Position numbers and translations under genes: made by a program. 64,000 nucleotides of DNA. Origin: Treponema sp. (lineage in GTDB: Bacteria; Spirochaetota; Spirochaetia; Treponematales; Treponemataceae). The first letter of the stretch is position 1, and every line of letters begins with the position of its first letter. The stretch spans positions 86,570 to 150,569 of the forward strand of contig JAGBGX010000019.1 in assembly GCA_017935745.1 (NCBI GenBank), written 5' to 3'. Below are positions 47,065 to 55,067 of the stretch, piece after piece. The notes under the pieces are model-generated. The model ran no database searches and was not told where the DNA came from. It saw nothing but the letters and a program-made list of their open reading frames with translations.

Positions 47065-47607
47065 TCACTTTCCCTGCACGGACTGGGCAAGAATGTCGAG
47101 CATGCGGCTCAAGCCTTCGGGCGTTTCCTGCTTTCCGGCCTTCACCTGAATCTGGTACTTCGCACTCTGGTTTGTTTCCCGCGTGCTTGCCGCCTGTGCG
47201 GACACTTTTCCGCAGACGGTGATTCCTTCATGCCCGCCGTCCTGAGCATTTTCCGCCGATGAGGACGCACTTTCCTTTGCCGCGGACGTTACTTCCATCT
47301 GGAATTCCACGTCCACCTCCTCAACTGCAAGGCTCGGAACGGGAACGACGGCAAGAAGCGGAGCCTGAACTGACAGTGCGTTCTGTGTGCCGTCTTTTTC
47401 CGTCCTTTGCAGCGTGAACGAAAGATTCCGTGCCGTTTCTGTTCCGTCACCGCCCGTTTCCATTCCGACGGTGCGGATAAAGTCAACGGTGCTTTTTGCA
47501 AGTTCCAGCTGTGCGTCGGCGGCCGCTTTGAGCGGGGCGGCAATCAAGTCTGCGATTGATATTCCGGCAACGCTGTTCTTCATTTCAGTGCTTTCTTCTT
47601 CAGCCAT
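47065..47607 (-). CDS. DUF2589 protein, paralogue 1
   Basis: The ATG at 47607, after GGAGG, gives 180 residues. An N-terminal helical part (ISIADLIAAPLKAAADAQLELA) is followed by a beta-rich middle (APLLAVVPVPSLAVEEVDVEF) and a C-terminal motif (ETPEGLSRMLDILAQS). There is no signal peptide. DUF2589 has no established function; proteins of this type occur as linked paralogues. It shares order and motifs with the genes at 47788 and 48726, suggesting that they assemble together. Confidence 0.8.
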   Translation of the reverse strand: MAEEESTEMKNSVAGISIADLIAAPLKAAADAQLELAKSTVDFIRTVGMETGGDGTETARNLSFTLQRTEKDGTQNALSVQAPLLAVVPVPSLAVEEVDVEFQMEVTSAAKESASSSAENAQDGGHEGITVCGKVSAQAASTRETNQSAKYQIQVKAGKQETPEGLSRMLDILAQSVQGK

Positions 47608-47726
47608 CGTTCCTCCACAAAAAGTCAATGAGAAAGTTTCAGCTTTCAATTTGACTTTTTATGCACATTCGCAATGCAATGAGAATGTGCAGTCAATAGG
47701 GAAGTTCGCAACGCGAACTTGCGAAT

Positions 47727-47759
47727 AAAAACGCTGACGCTGTTTCAGGCAGCGTTTTT
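47727..47759 (-). terminator. Terminator between DUF2589 genes
   Basis: AAAAACGCTG (47727-47736) pairs with CAGCGTTTTT (47750-47759). On the minus strand the stem ends in a T run, after the gene at 47788. A GCAA-type hairpin (AAGTTCGC-aac-GCGAACTT) lies beside it. Confidence 0.6.
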
Positions 47760-47787
47760 ATTACGCCCTCCTGCAAAACGTCAGCTG

Positions 47788-48366
47788 TTATGCCGCCTGA
47801 GTTTCAGCCTTTTTTTCAAGTTTCACAGGCTCGGTGCATGACGCGAACATATCCATCAGCTTTGCAAGGCACTCGGTCTGCGGCTGCTGGTTCGCCTCCA
47901 CGTGAACCTGATACTTCGCAGTCTGGTTCGTCGAGCGTGTGTTCTCCTTGCTCGTGCTGACTTTTCCGGACACAGTTGCTTTCAGCCATCTGCATCCGCC
48001 CGAAACGTTTGTCGAGGCCTCAGCGGACGTGTTCTGCTTCTGCGTTTCCGTCGCACTCACTTCCATCTGAAAGTCGATGTTTACGCGGTCCACAAGCAGC
48101 GCCGGCATCGGAAGCAGCCCGAGCATCGGAGCCTGAAGCGTCATCCGCGTCGTCGAAACCGAATCCTCCGAAATGACCGGCTTGTCGATTTCAAACCTGA
48201 GCATCCGTGCCTCCGTGGTTTCGCCCGGCTTTTCGTAGCCGACCTTGTTCACGTAGTCAATCATCACTTCCGCAAGTCCCCGCTGTGCGTCCACAACCGA
48301 CGTCAGCGGAGCGGCAATGAGCGTTTCCATCGGAAGCCCGCCCATCATCTCTGCAATTTTTCCCAT
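47788..48366 (-). CDS. DUF2589 protein, paralogue 2
   Basis: The start at 48366 follows GGAGG; 192 residues. It repeats the family plan: METLIAAPLTSVVDAQRGLAEVMIDYV, then APMLGLLPMPALLVDRVNIDF, then VSGKVSTSKENTRSTNQTAK, ending with a Gln-rich QPQTECLAKLMDMFAS. It is clearly homologous to paralogue 1 along its length. It has its own terminator and a repeat-rich upstream region, so each paralogue may be transcribed separately. Confidence 0.8.
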   Translation of the reverse strand: MGKIAEMMGGLPMETLIAAPLTSVVDAQRGLAEVMIDYVNKVGYEKPGETTEARMLRFEIDKPVISEDSVSTTRMTLQAPMLGLLPMPALLVDRVNIDFQMEVSATETQKQNTSAEASTNVSGGCRWLKATVSGKVSTSKENTRSTNQTAKYQVHVEANQQPQTECLAKLMDMFASCTEPVKLEKKAETQAA

Positions 48367-48524
48367 AGATTTCCTCCATAGCAAAACGTATATCCGGGCC
48401 GCATACGCAAGCCCGTTTTTCAAGGCGGACCGCCTCCCGGCCGAAGAGGCTTTTCCGCCGTGAATGTATTCGTCAGACTGAAAACCGAATTCCGCTTTTT
48501 TTATGGGCGGCTTGTTGCTCCGTT

Positions 48525-48720
48525 TCACTTTGCAGCAATCAGGCTTTCGCGAGTTTGCAAAGCAAACTCGTAACACAAAAGGCAAAGCCTTTTGTGCGAG
48601 TTCCGGCTTCCGCCTTCATTCCTGCGCGGCTTGACGCTGCGCTGCCAATCCGCTTCGGAACTGCCTGCGGCAGCCCCTCCAATCCTTGCCGCGGACTCCC
48701 CCTGAAGCTGCGTCCGCCGG
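48525..48720. repeat. Dispersed hairpin-rich repeat, copy 8
   Basis: It includes the 69-base block shared exactly with 46775-46843, plus TGCCTGCGGCAG-type palindromes. It fills the space between two DUF2589 genes; nothing coding is visible from 48367 to 48725. Confidence 0.7.
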
Positions 48721-48725
48721 GACTT

Positions 48726-49316
48726 CTAGTTTCCGCCCTTTCCGCCGCGTCCGTTTCCGTCCTTCCACGGCGAGTTGTCAACGCCTTCTGCGGCGCGGTA
48801 CGGAACCACAAGCTTGTTGTACTCATCGAGAATGCGCGAAAGCCCTTCCGGCTGTTTTGCCGCGGCGAATTCCATTTTCACCTTGATGACGTTTCCGTTC
48901 GGCTCTCCCGAAAAACCGATGCCGAACACCGCCGTCTGCTCCTGCGCGCTGTCCTCTTCAATTGAGCCGTCGCGCGTCACCGCCCTGAGCAGATCCTCCG
49001 CGTCCCTGACTCCGACCTGTTCAATCTTCGCCTCGAATTCCATCGACAGCCGGTCAATCATCAGCGAGCTGTGGCTTGCAAGCGCAAGGACGGGAACTTC
49101 CAGATAGTCGTCGCCCGCAAGATGCAGCTCGATCGTCTTCGGCTCTCCGTCCTCATGGAAGAAATTCCTGATTGACTTGAGGCTGTGCATCTCGAGCATC
49201 TTCTGCGCCTCGTTCACCGCCTTCTGCATTCCCTTGATTACATCGGAAAGGTCAACCGATGAAGCCTTTTCCGTCCGCGCGCCCTGTGCGTCTCCTTTCT
49301 TTTTCCAGACCGCCAT
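48726..49316 (-). CDS. DUF2589-like protein, paralogue 3
   Basis: The start at 49316 has GGAGG; 196 residues. It is more divergent, with a longer N-terminal charged part (VDLSDVIKGMQKAVNEAQKM), then VLALASHSSLMIDRLSMEFEAK, and the family C-terminal motif AKQPEGLSRILDEYNK. The last residues are glycine- and asparagine-rich (GNGRGGKGGN). It lacks the long central strand pair of the other two. It is the first of the three in transcription order. Confidence 0.75.
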   Translation of the reverse strand: MAVWKKKGDAQGARTEKASSVDLSDVIKGMQKAVNEAQKMLEMHSLKSIRNFFHEDGEPKTIELHLAGDDYLEVPVLALASHSSLMIDRLSMEFEAKIEQVGVRDAEDLLRAVTRDGSIEEDSAQEQTAVFGIGFSGEPNGNVIKVKMEFAAAKQPEGLSRILDEYNKLVVPYRAAEGVDNSPWKDGNGRGGKGGN

Positions 49317-49548
49317 GCGTTCCTCCGTCTGCGTAAAATGCGCCGGACTGCTCCGGCAATTCATACAGTAACATGGCGCATAAAAGAAAAGCGGTAACGG
49401 ATTTTTACTTTTCGTCGGGGAAAAATTCCGCGGTGTTGCGGGAATCCTGGAAAATTTTTCCATGCGGAAGAGTTTTTGCAGACTATTAGAATTGCAGTCT
49501 TATAATTATTGTCTTGTTGGAATACATGATGATATACTGGCAAATAAT

Positions 49549-50324
49549 ATGCAGAACATTCACCGCAAGCCCTTTCAAACAGCTTCCCAGTTAATACAAA
49601 AAACGAAAAACGAAAAACGTTCAAATACATTTCAGAAGCAGAACAGTATCTACTGGACATAAACAATTATCTTCGGACAGCTTCGTACAGAAAAAATTAT
49701 CAAAAATACCTGAACGGAACTAAAAAAGGTGCATACATCAGTCTTGATTTTGCCTATTTAAAGGAACTGTCTACGCTTGATTTCCATTTCAGAAGGACGG
49801 TTATTCAGATGTGCTTTGATATAGAGCATGATATCAAGATAACTATGCTCAAATATATAGAACAAACACTTACAGTAGATTCTTACAAGATAGTCGAAGA
49901 TTTTATAGCAAATAATCCGCATATACTGAAAAAACTGGAGGCAACTGTCTACTCTCCTTTTACAACAGACTTGTTTCAAAAATATTTTTCAGTTCAGAGC
50001 AATTTCAATCCAAATACAAATAGAAACGAAAACAGAATTGTCGCATATAATGACTGTCCGCTATGGGTTTTCTTTGAACTTATTACATTCGGAGACTTGC
50101 TGAAACTGTATCAGTTTTTTTATCATACAACTCAGACAGAACCGCCGGTTTCCGAAAAACTGCTTAATTTAGTAAAAAGTCTTAGAAATGCCTGCGCACA
50201 CAATAACTGTATTCTAGCAAACATGAAACACGGAACTTCATCAGTTCCATCTGAAATAAGTCAATATGTTGCAAAAATAAAAACAATATCAACGGCACAA
50301 AGGCAAAAGAAACTGACATGCTGA
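49549..50324 (+). pseudogene. Abi_2-family abortive-infection gene, out of frame at a heptamer repeat
   Basis: The start region reads MQNIHRKPFQTASQLIQK. The frame is then lost within three tandem copies of AAAAACG at 49599-49619. The remaining protein is an Abi_2 (AbiD/F) domain: YISEAEQYLLDINNYLRTAS, VIQMCFDIEHDIKITML, and RNACAHNN, which is an RX4H motif of HEPN ribonucleases. With four repeat copies (or one) the frame is continuous. Abi_2 proteins stop phage growth, probably by RNA cleavage. The gene is AT-rich. Confidence 0.65.
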
Positions 50325-50333
50325 TATTTTTAT

Positions 50334-50362
50334 TGACAGTTCGGGCAGGCAGGTATATATTG
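50334..50362 (+). promoter_or_regulatory. Near-consensus promoter for a small RNA
   Basis: TTGACA (50334-50339), exactly 17 bases, TATATT (50357-50362). It is the strongest promoter match seen in the window, and no coding start follows. Confidence 0.7.
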
Positions 50363-50369
50363 TTAATAG

Positions 50370-50427
50370 AATCAAAAAACATTCGTGTTTTTGTAAGAGC
50401 GGCGTTGCGACGGCGCTCTATTTTTTA
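50370..50427 (+). ncRNA. Probable small RNA of about 58 bases
   Basis: Starting about seven bases after the -10, the RNA would have a first hairpin (CAAAAAAC 50374-50381 with GTGTTTTTG 50386-50394) and a second, GC-rich one (AGAGCG 50397-50402 with CGCTCT 50415-50420, inner CG/CG pairs, loop TTGCGA). A six-T run (50422-50427) ends it as a terminator. No open frame fits. It could be a regulator or antitoxin RNA for the neighbouring Abi_2 gene. The region 50428-50593 shows nothing else. Confidence 0.55.
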
Positions 50428-50593
50428 TATGATTGAAAATGTAATGCAATCTTCCCATGTTATTCCAGCCTTTCTTCAGGTGAGACAGGTGTATTGAAAT
50501 CGTTCTGTAATATGCGCGGAAACGTAAAGCATGTTCTGACAGAATTGCTTCTCACGGATTGAGCTGGCTGCAATTTTTTTTGTGCGTGATAAG

Positions 50594-50805
50594 CTATAAC
50601 TTCCCCATGTTCAGGCTCACGTCAACGCTCTCATTCGTCTTGAACAGCTGCACTTCATCCGCCGGAACTTCCACAACAGGCTTTGACGGGCTGTCAAGCT
50701 GCACAGTCTTTATCATCTGGACTCCGTTCTCCTCGAACTGGAACAGCGCCTCGTAGATGTGTCCGTTTTTGGCGAACACCTGATTGTTCAGCGATGTGAT
50801 TTTCA
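50594..50805 (-). CDS. Small unrecognised protein, 70 residues
   Basis: The ATG at 50805 has AAGGAG six bases upstream, which supports a separate gene. However, the truncated glycosyltransferase frame upstream runs into it without a stop. The protein is acidic, with a beta-rich pattern (KNGHIYEALFQFEENGVQM, VVEVPADEVQLFKTNE). The family is unknown. Confidence 0.5.
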
Positions 50806-51172
50806 TGAGATTCTCCTTAAAAAGATTCCGGCGTTTTTGTGAAAGGTACAGCTTCCTGCTCAGCGTCCTCGGAAAGAAGCGGCTTGCAAGGCGCGCGAGC
50901 GGAAGAATACCGTTCCACGACACGCCGTTGATTTTCCGCAGATTTTTTGAATAGATTGAAAACTCGCTCAACGCCTTGAAGACGGAGCGGCGGCTGAACG
51001 TTCCGTCCGTGATGCGGAAACGCAAGACCGGCTCCTGAAGCGTCCGAATCCTGTGCCCGGCTCGCAAAAGGCGGAACCACAGGTCGATGTCCTCGTTGCA
51101 TTTTGTGTTTTCAGAATAGCCGAATTCCTTCAAAAGCGCGGTCTTCATCATCAAAGTCGGATGGGCGGTTGC
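50806..51172 (-). pseudogene. C-terminal remnant of a family 2 glycosyltransferase
   Basis: The frame opens at the RloB boundary with ATAHPTLMMKTALLKEFGY and NEDIDLWFRLLRAGHRIRTL, the acceptor-side motifs of GT2 enzymes. The nucleotide-sugar-binding half is absent. Homology to a GT stops abruptly near 51171, 12 bases from the RloB stop codon. It continues in frame into the small gene at 50805. The GC content is native, unlike the RloAB genes. Confidence 0.7.
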
Positions 51173-51182
51173 TTATTCTAAA

Positions 51183-51830
51183 CTAGTAAACACCACATTC
51201 GAGCAAAATTCTCTTTACAATAATATGTACAGAAAGCGAGGGATTTTTATCAAACCATTCATATCCATAAGATTTGATAGATGTACTATCTGATTGTCGT
51301 TGTTTACAAATATTTTCAGCTCTAATAATCGCCTGTTTGACATCATTCAAAGTGACTTTTGAAAGTATCTGCAAAAAATTATGTTCTTCCTTATATTCTT
51401 TTAATCCCTGAAAGTTCATTCCAAAAATACGATTTATATGAGCAAGATACTGCTGCTTGCTTCCGGCTGAACCAAATAAATCTTTTTTATGCAAAATAAT
51501 CCACAGTTCAAAATCTATATTAGAATAACCAAGTTCATATTTTATTGATTTTCCAAGTTTTTCTGCATCCCTCATTTTTTTAAGCGTATTCTCAAAATGG
51601 TTACGATGCTCTGGATCATCTTCTACATCAAAGACAGCGGTGATTGTACAGGAATGAATAAACGAAAGTTTTTTTACAAATTTTAGAGGGGAAATTTTTT
51701 CTGTGCGAAAGACAGGATTTGCAATTCTTGTTTCTTCTGCAAGAATTAGTTTTTTCAGATGTTCAAAATAGAGAAATTCAGTTTCGCCTTCTACCGAAAA
51801 AAAGTATTTTATATTTCGTTTTTCAGACAT
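51183..51830 (-). CDS. RloB-like protein (TOPRIM-like, AbiLii type)
   Basis: A 215-residue protein. FFSVEGETEFLYFEHLK supplies the conserved Glu, and VFDVEDDPEH the acidic DxD-type group expected for a metal-dependent TOPRIM-like nuclease. The C-terminal part is helical. RloB partners with RloA ATPases, and the lactococcal AbiL system has the same pairing. Its start touches the end of the RloA gene (shared base 51830), so the two are coupled. Confidence 0.8.
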   Translation of the reverse strand: MSEKRNIKYFFSVEGETEFLYFEHLKKLILAEETRIANPVFRTEKISPLKFVKKLSFIHSCTITAVFDVEDDPEHRNHFENTLKKMRDAEKLGKSIKYELGYSNIDFELWIILHKKDLFGSAGSKQQYLAHINRIFGMNFQGLKEYKEEHNFLQILSKVTLNDVKQAIIRAENICKQRQSDSTSIKSYGYEWFDKNPSLSVHIIVKRILLECGVY

Positions 51831-53128
51831 TATTTTTCCTTTATAATTTTTTCAAATATATCAGAAAAATCTATATCCCGAATTGCGCCATATTCGTCCA
51901 TAAAATAATTGTTCATATAATCTTTACCTTTACGTGCCGTAGTTCCTTTTGTACCAAAATCAGACAGTGAATAATGGCGGCTGCATTTCGTTTCGTCATC
52001 ACGGTCAATGAATTTTATCTCATCACGGCGAAACAGATTGTTATTCAAATAAAGAGGATTATGCGTATTAAAAATAAGCTGAGCATGATTTACATTAATT
52101 TCATCGTGATGAAAAACAGTAATTATATCCATAATTGCCTTGGGATGAATTGATGAGTCAAATTCATCAATTATTAATGTTGATCCAGTTCGTAAAGTAT
52201 CTGTAACAAGAGGAAACAGGTTTACAAATCTGACAGTTCCATAAGATTCAAATAATTCTGAAGGAACGATTTCTTTGCCCGGCATCACAGAGCAAAGAAT
52301 AGGTAGTTTTTCAGCTTTTTTGTCTTTTACATAAACCAGTTTATTTGAGTTAATTCCGAACCTAGAAGCAGCCTCATTCAAATACTTACTGCCAGCAACA
52401 GTGTTTGATTCAAAAACCGGTGCAGTATAAACGATATCAGCCCGATATACCGTTTTTAAATAATTTGAAAAATAATCAGCTATAAATTCTGCCAAATTTG
52501 AGCTGACAATAGTCCGAAATCCATTCATTAAAAACAAATCGTCTTTTTTCAAACTGGCTTGTAAAATTGAATGCAAAGTCTTAAAGTCTTTTTTGAATCC
52601 TGAAATATAATAATCTTCAAAATAATTTACATTTTCAAAATTCAGCATAGTATTGATTCTTTTGAAGATTATTTTCTCATCCACTTCCAGGGATTCCTCT
52701 ACAACATTTCTGTCATAGTCTTTTTCTAAAAATTTTCCCAAATCCAAAAGCAAGTCATATTTTATAACTTGCTCTTCTTGTATAAATTTTATGGAAAAAT
52801 AAACATTCTTTTTTTCTTTCAAAGTATTATTCGGAATCAACTCCAAGGCATATTCTGCTGCATTTGGAGAACCTGTTGGGGGAATATTTCTAATGTTTCC
52901 CCGCAGAACAATATTCTTAAAAGTCTGCATCGCACCAATTATATTTGTTTTGCCCGCAGCATTCGGACCATAGACAACAGCACTTGATAAAGCCTTATAT
53001 TCTTTTTTTTCAATCTTTTTATGGAGAATACTATAATCAAGCCCTTTCTGCTTTGGAGCCGGAATCATGGAGAATTTTATTCTATCTTTAAATGACTTAT
53101 AATTCTCTGTTTCAAATTCTAATAACAT
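51830..53128 (-). CDS. RloA-like AAA ATPase
   Basis: A 432-residue SMC/OLD-like ATPase: Walker A VYGPNAAGKTNIIGAM, signature region around FESYGTVRFVNLFP, Walker B TLIIDEFDSSIHP and LIFNTHNPLYL. The N-terminus LLEFETENYKSFKDRI is typical of AAA_21 proteins. It probably senses phage or DNA ends and drives RloB. Both genes are intact, unlike most of the 24-44 kb island. Confidence 0.85.
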   Translation of the reverse strand: MLLEFETENYKSFKDRIKFSMIPAPKQKGLDYSILHKKIEKKEYKALSSAVVYGPNAAGKTNIIGAMQTFKNIVLRGNIRNIPPTGSPNAAEYALELIPNNTLKEKKNVYFSIKFIQEEQVIKYDLLLDLGKFLEKDYDRNVVEESLEVDEKIIFKRINTMLNFENVNYFEDYYISGFKKDFKTLHSILQASLKKDDLFLMNGFRTIVSSNLAEFIADYFSNYLKTVYRADIVYTAPVFESNTVAGSKYLNEAASRFGINSNKLVYVKDKKAEKLPILCSVMPGKEIVPSELFESYGTVRFVNLFPLVTDTLRTGSTLIIDEFDSSIHPKAIMDIITVFHHDEINVNHAQLIFNTHNPLYLNNNLFRRDEIKFIDRDDETKCSRHYSLSDFGTKGTTARKGKDYMNNYFMDEYGAIRDIDFSDIFEKIIKEK

Positions 53129-53215
53129 ATTAACGTCCTAATGCATAATATATATTATTATCGGCAGAAAAACAACAAAATTGAATTTATTTTGCATTTT
53201 TTTTGCAAAATTCTC

Positions 53216-53244
53216 TTGATTTTAGAATATGATATGACTATATT
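53216..53244 (+). promoter_or_regulatory. Promoter of the caspase/TIR operon
   Basis: TTGATT (53216-53221), 17 bases, TATATT (53239-53244). A 190-base structured leader runs from about 53251 to the first ATG. Confidence 0.6.
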
Positions 53245-53251
53245 ACATCAT

Positions 53252-53414
53252 AGATGAAACGATAGATATCATCTTTGGGGCGTTGTTCCAATAAAAAACC
53301 TCAGGCTGCAACCTGAGGTAAAAAAAAGAAACATCTGCAAAACAAATATTTTCAAAAAGCGTAGTATGACTTTATCAGTTATTCCTTGAAAATACAATCC
53401 TACACAGATGTTTC
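53252..53414. other. Structured leader or ncRNA with three hairpins
   Basis: In order: AGATGA/TCATCT; CCTCAGG (53299-53305)/CCTGAGG (53312-53318) flanked by A- and T-rich bases; and a long-range pair GAAACATCTG (53328-53337)/CAGATGTTTC (53405-53414) enclosing ATTTTCAA/TTGAAAAT. The second hairpin is a good terminator only on the minus strand. Confidence 0.5.
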
Positions 53415-53441
53415 CTACTTTATATAATAAGGAGGAAAATT

Positions 53442-53615
53442 ATGGCAACTAATCCACCAACAGGTGATAACCGAAGAATCGGTGCGGTTCGAAAACGTTC
53501 ACAAGTGCAGAATCCAAAGACTAGCCTGTACGTAAAACGTGATGCTGATACTGGCCGATTCATGGATGCAAAAAAAGATGGAACGCCATTCAAGGGTGTT
53601 CGCAAAGAAAAGTAA
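53442..53615 (+). CDS. 57-residue basic protein heading the caspase/TIR operon
   Basis: GGAGG precedes the ATG. The protein is very basic, with short Lys/Arg clusters (RRIGAVRKRSQVQNPKT, TPFKGVRKEK), and no hydrophobic core is evident. It may bind nucleic acid or be a protease target or inhibitor. A hairpin CTGTCCTG (53633-53640)/CAGGACAG (53656-53663) separates it from the caspase gene, perhaps adjusting expression. The family is not recognised. Confidence 0.65.
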   Translation: MATNPPTGDNRRIGAVRKRSQVQNPKTSLYVKRDADTGRFMDAKKDGTPFKGVRKEK

Positions 53616-53694
53616 TTTCTTATTCATCCAGTCTGTCCTGTTGACGAATAATCAGCAGGACAGGCAGAAATTTGTATTTTTAAGGAGACGCAAA

Positions 53695-54663
53695 ATGGGA
53701 AGAAAAGCCCTCGTTATCGGGATAAATAATTATCCAAATTCACCTTTACACGGTTGTGTAAATGATGCGAAGGAAATTACTTCATTGCTAAAAAACAATG
53801 AAGATGATTCAAAGAATTTTGATGTTCGTGAAGAATATGACATTAAATCCAAAGATGAACTGTCAGCTGCAATTCAGGAACTTTTTTCAGGCGATGATGA
53901 AGTTGCCTTGCTGTACTTTTCAGGTCACGGTACAACCAGAAATGATGGGGAATATCTTTGCACGCCTGATTACACTGAAAATTTTCCCGGTGTAAAACTG
54001 TCTGATATTTCAACATGGATATCTAAGTCAAAATGCAAAAACAAGACAGTTATCTTAGACAGTTGCTATTCCGGCGGAATGGGAAATAACCCGCTGATGG
54101 CAGAATGTGCAGAATTGGCAAAAGGTGTTACTATCCTTGCAGCAAGCAGAAGCACAGAATGTTCAGTTGAATGCAATGGGCATGGTGTTTTCACCTCATT
54201 GTTGATTGAAGCTTTGAAAGGCGGAGCTTCTGATTTGCTTGGCAATATAACTCTTGGCTCAATTTATGCATACATTGATAAAGCACTGAACCTTTGGGAG
54301 CAACGGCCTGTTTTCAAAACAAATGTTCATGAATTCATTTCACTTCGAAAAGTAGAAGCTCCCATAGCATGTAAAGATTTGAAATCATTAAAAGACTTTT
54401 TTACAAGTCCGAAAGAAGAATTTCAGCTGGATCCATCATTTGAATTCACAAATGACCCTGATGAAAAACATACGTATAAAAAACCGTATGCCATAAAAGA
54501 GAACGTAGATAAATTCAAGCTTTTGCAGCGGTTGGAGCGGGTCGGACTTGTTGAGCCGATAGGCACTAGTCACATGTATTTTGCAGCAATGGAATCAAAA
54601 GCTTGCCGCTTGACGGCTCTTGGGCAGTATTATTTACTGCTTGCACAAAAAGAAAGGATATAA
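53695..54663 (+). CDS. Caspase-like protease (peptidase C14)
   Basis: AAGGAG precedes the ATG; 322 residues. Residues 1-235 are a caspase fold: KALVIGINNYPNSPLHGCVND, catalytic His in LLYFSGHGT and catalytic Cys in VILDSCYSGGMG. The C-terminal 80 residues look like a winged-helix sensor (LLQRLERVGLVEPIG, KACRLTALGQYYLLLA). In type IV Thoeris a TIR-made nucleotide signal activates a caspase-like effector. The adjacent TIR genes make that the favoured model. Targets are unknown; the 57-residue protein is a candidate. Confidence 0.88.
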   Translation: MGRKALVIGINNYPNSPLHGCVNDAKEITSLLKNNEDDSKNFDVREEYDIKSKDELSAAIQELFSGDDEVALLYFSGHGTTRNDGEYLCTPDYTENFPGVKLSDISTWISKSKCKNKTVILDSCYSGGMGNNPLMAECAELAKGVTILAASRSTECSVECNGHGVFTSLLIEALKGGASDLLGNITLGSIYAYIDKALNLWEQRPVFKTNVHEFISLRKVEAPIACKDLKSLKDFFTSPKEEFQLDPSFEFTNDPDEKHTYKKPYAIKENVDKFKLLQRLERVGLVEPIGTSHMYFAAMESKACRLTALGQYYLLLAQKERI

Positions 54664-54678
54664 GGAGACGACAAAAAA

Positions 54679-55065
54679 ATGAAGAAAAGAACATTTATAA
54701 GTTTTGATTATGATCACGACCATGATATTAAAGAGTGTCTTGTCGGGCAGGCAAGAAATCCGGATTCTCCATTTGAGATTACTGATATGTCAATAAAAGA
54801 ACCTATCAGTTATAACTGGAAAGAAAATGCCAGACGTCGAATCAAAAGTTGTGATGTAGTTGTTGTTTTATGCGGAGAATATACAGACACAGCATCCGGG
54901 GTAACGGCGGAGTTAACAATTGCACAGGAAGAGGGAATACCATATTTCTTGCTTCGTGGTCGTTCTGGAAAAACTTGCGCATGGCCTCATCATATCTATT
55001 CAAGTGACAAAATGTATGATTGGACATGGGACAATTTGAAACTTCTTTTTCGAGGAGCAAGATAG
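54679..55065 (+). CDS. ThsB-type TIR protein (DUF1863-like)
   Basis: A 128-residue TIR-like fold: RTFISFDYDHDHDIKECL at the start, ARRRIKSCDVVVVLCGEYT, and TASGVTAELTIAQEEGIPYF, which carries the likely catalytic glutamate. It is close in plan to ThsB of Thoeris, which turns NAD into a cyclic ADP-ribose signal upon infection. AAGGAG lies upstream, 15 bases after the caspase stop. Confidence 0.78.
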   Translation: MKKRTFISFDYDHDHDIKECLVGQARNPDSPFEITDMSIKEPISYNWKENARRRIKSCDVVVVLCGEYTDTASGVTAELTIAQEEGIPYFLLRGRSGKTCAWPHHIYSSDKMYDWTWDNLKLLFRGAR

Positions 55066-55067
55066 TA

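Noticed and set aside
53299..53414. Possible integron attC or retron RNA
   Set aside because: Stem ends lack the attC core motifs (RYYYAAC and GTTRRRY), and no integrase or reverse transcriptase is in the window.
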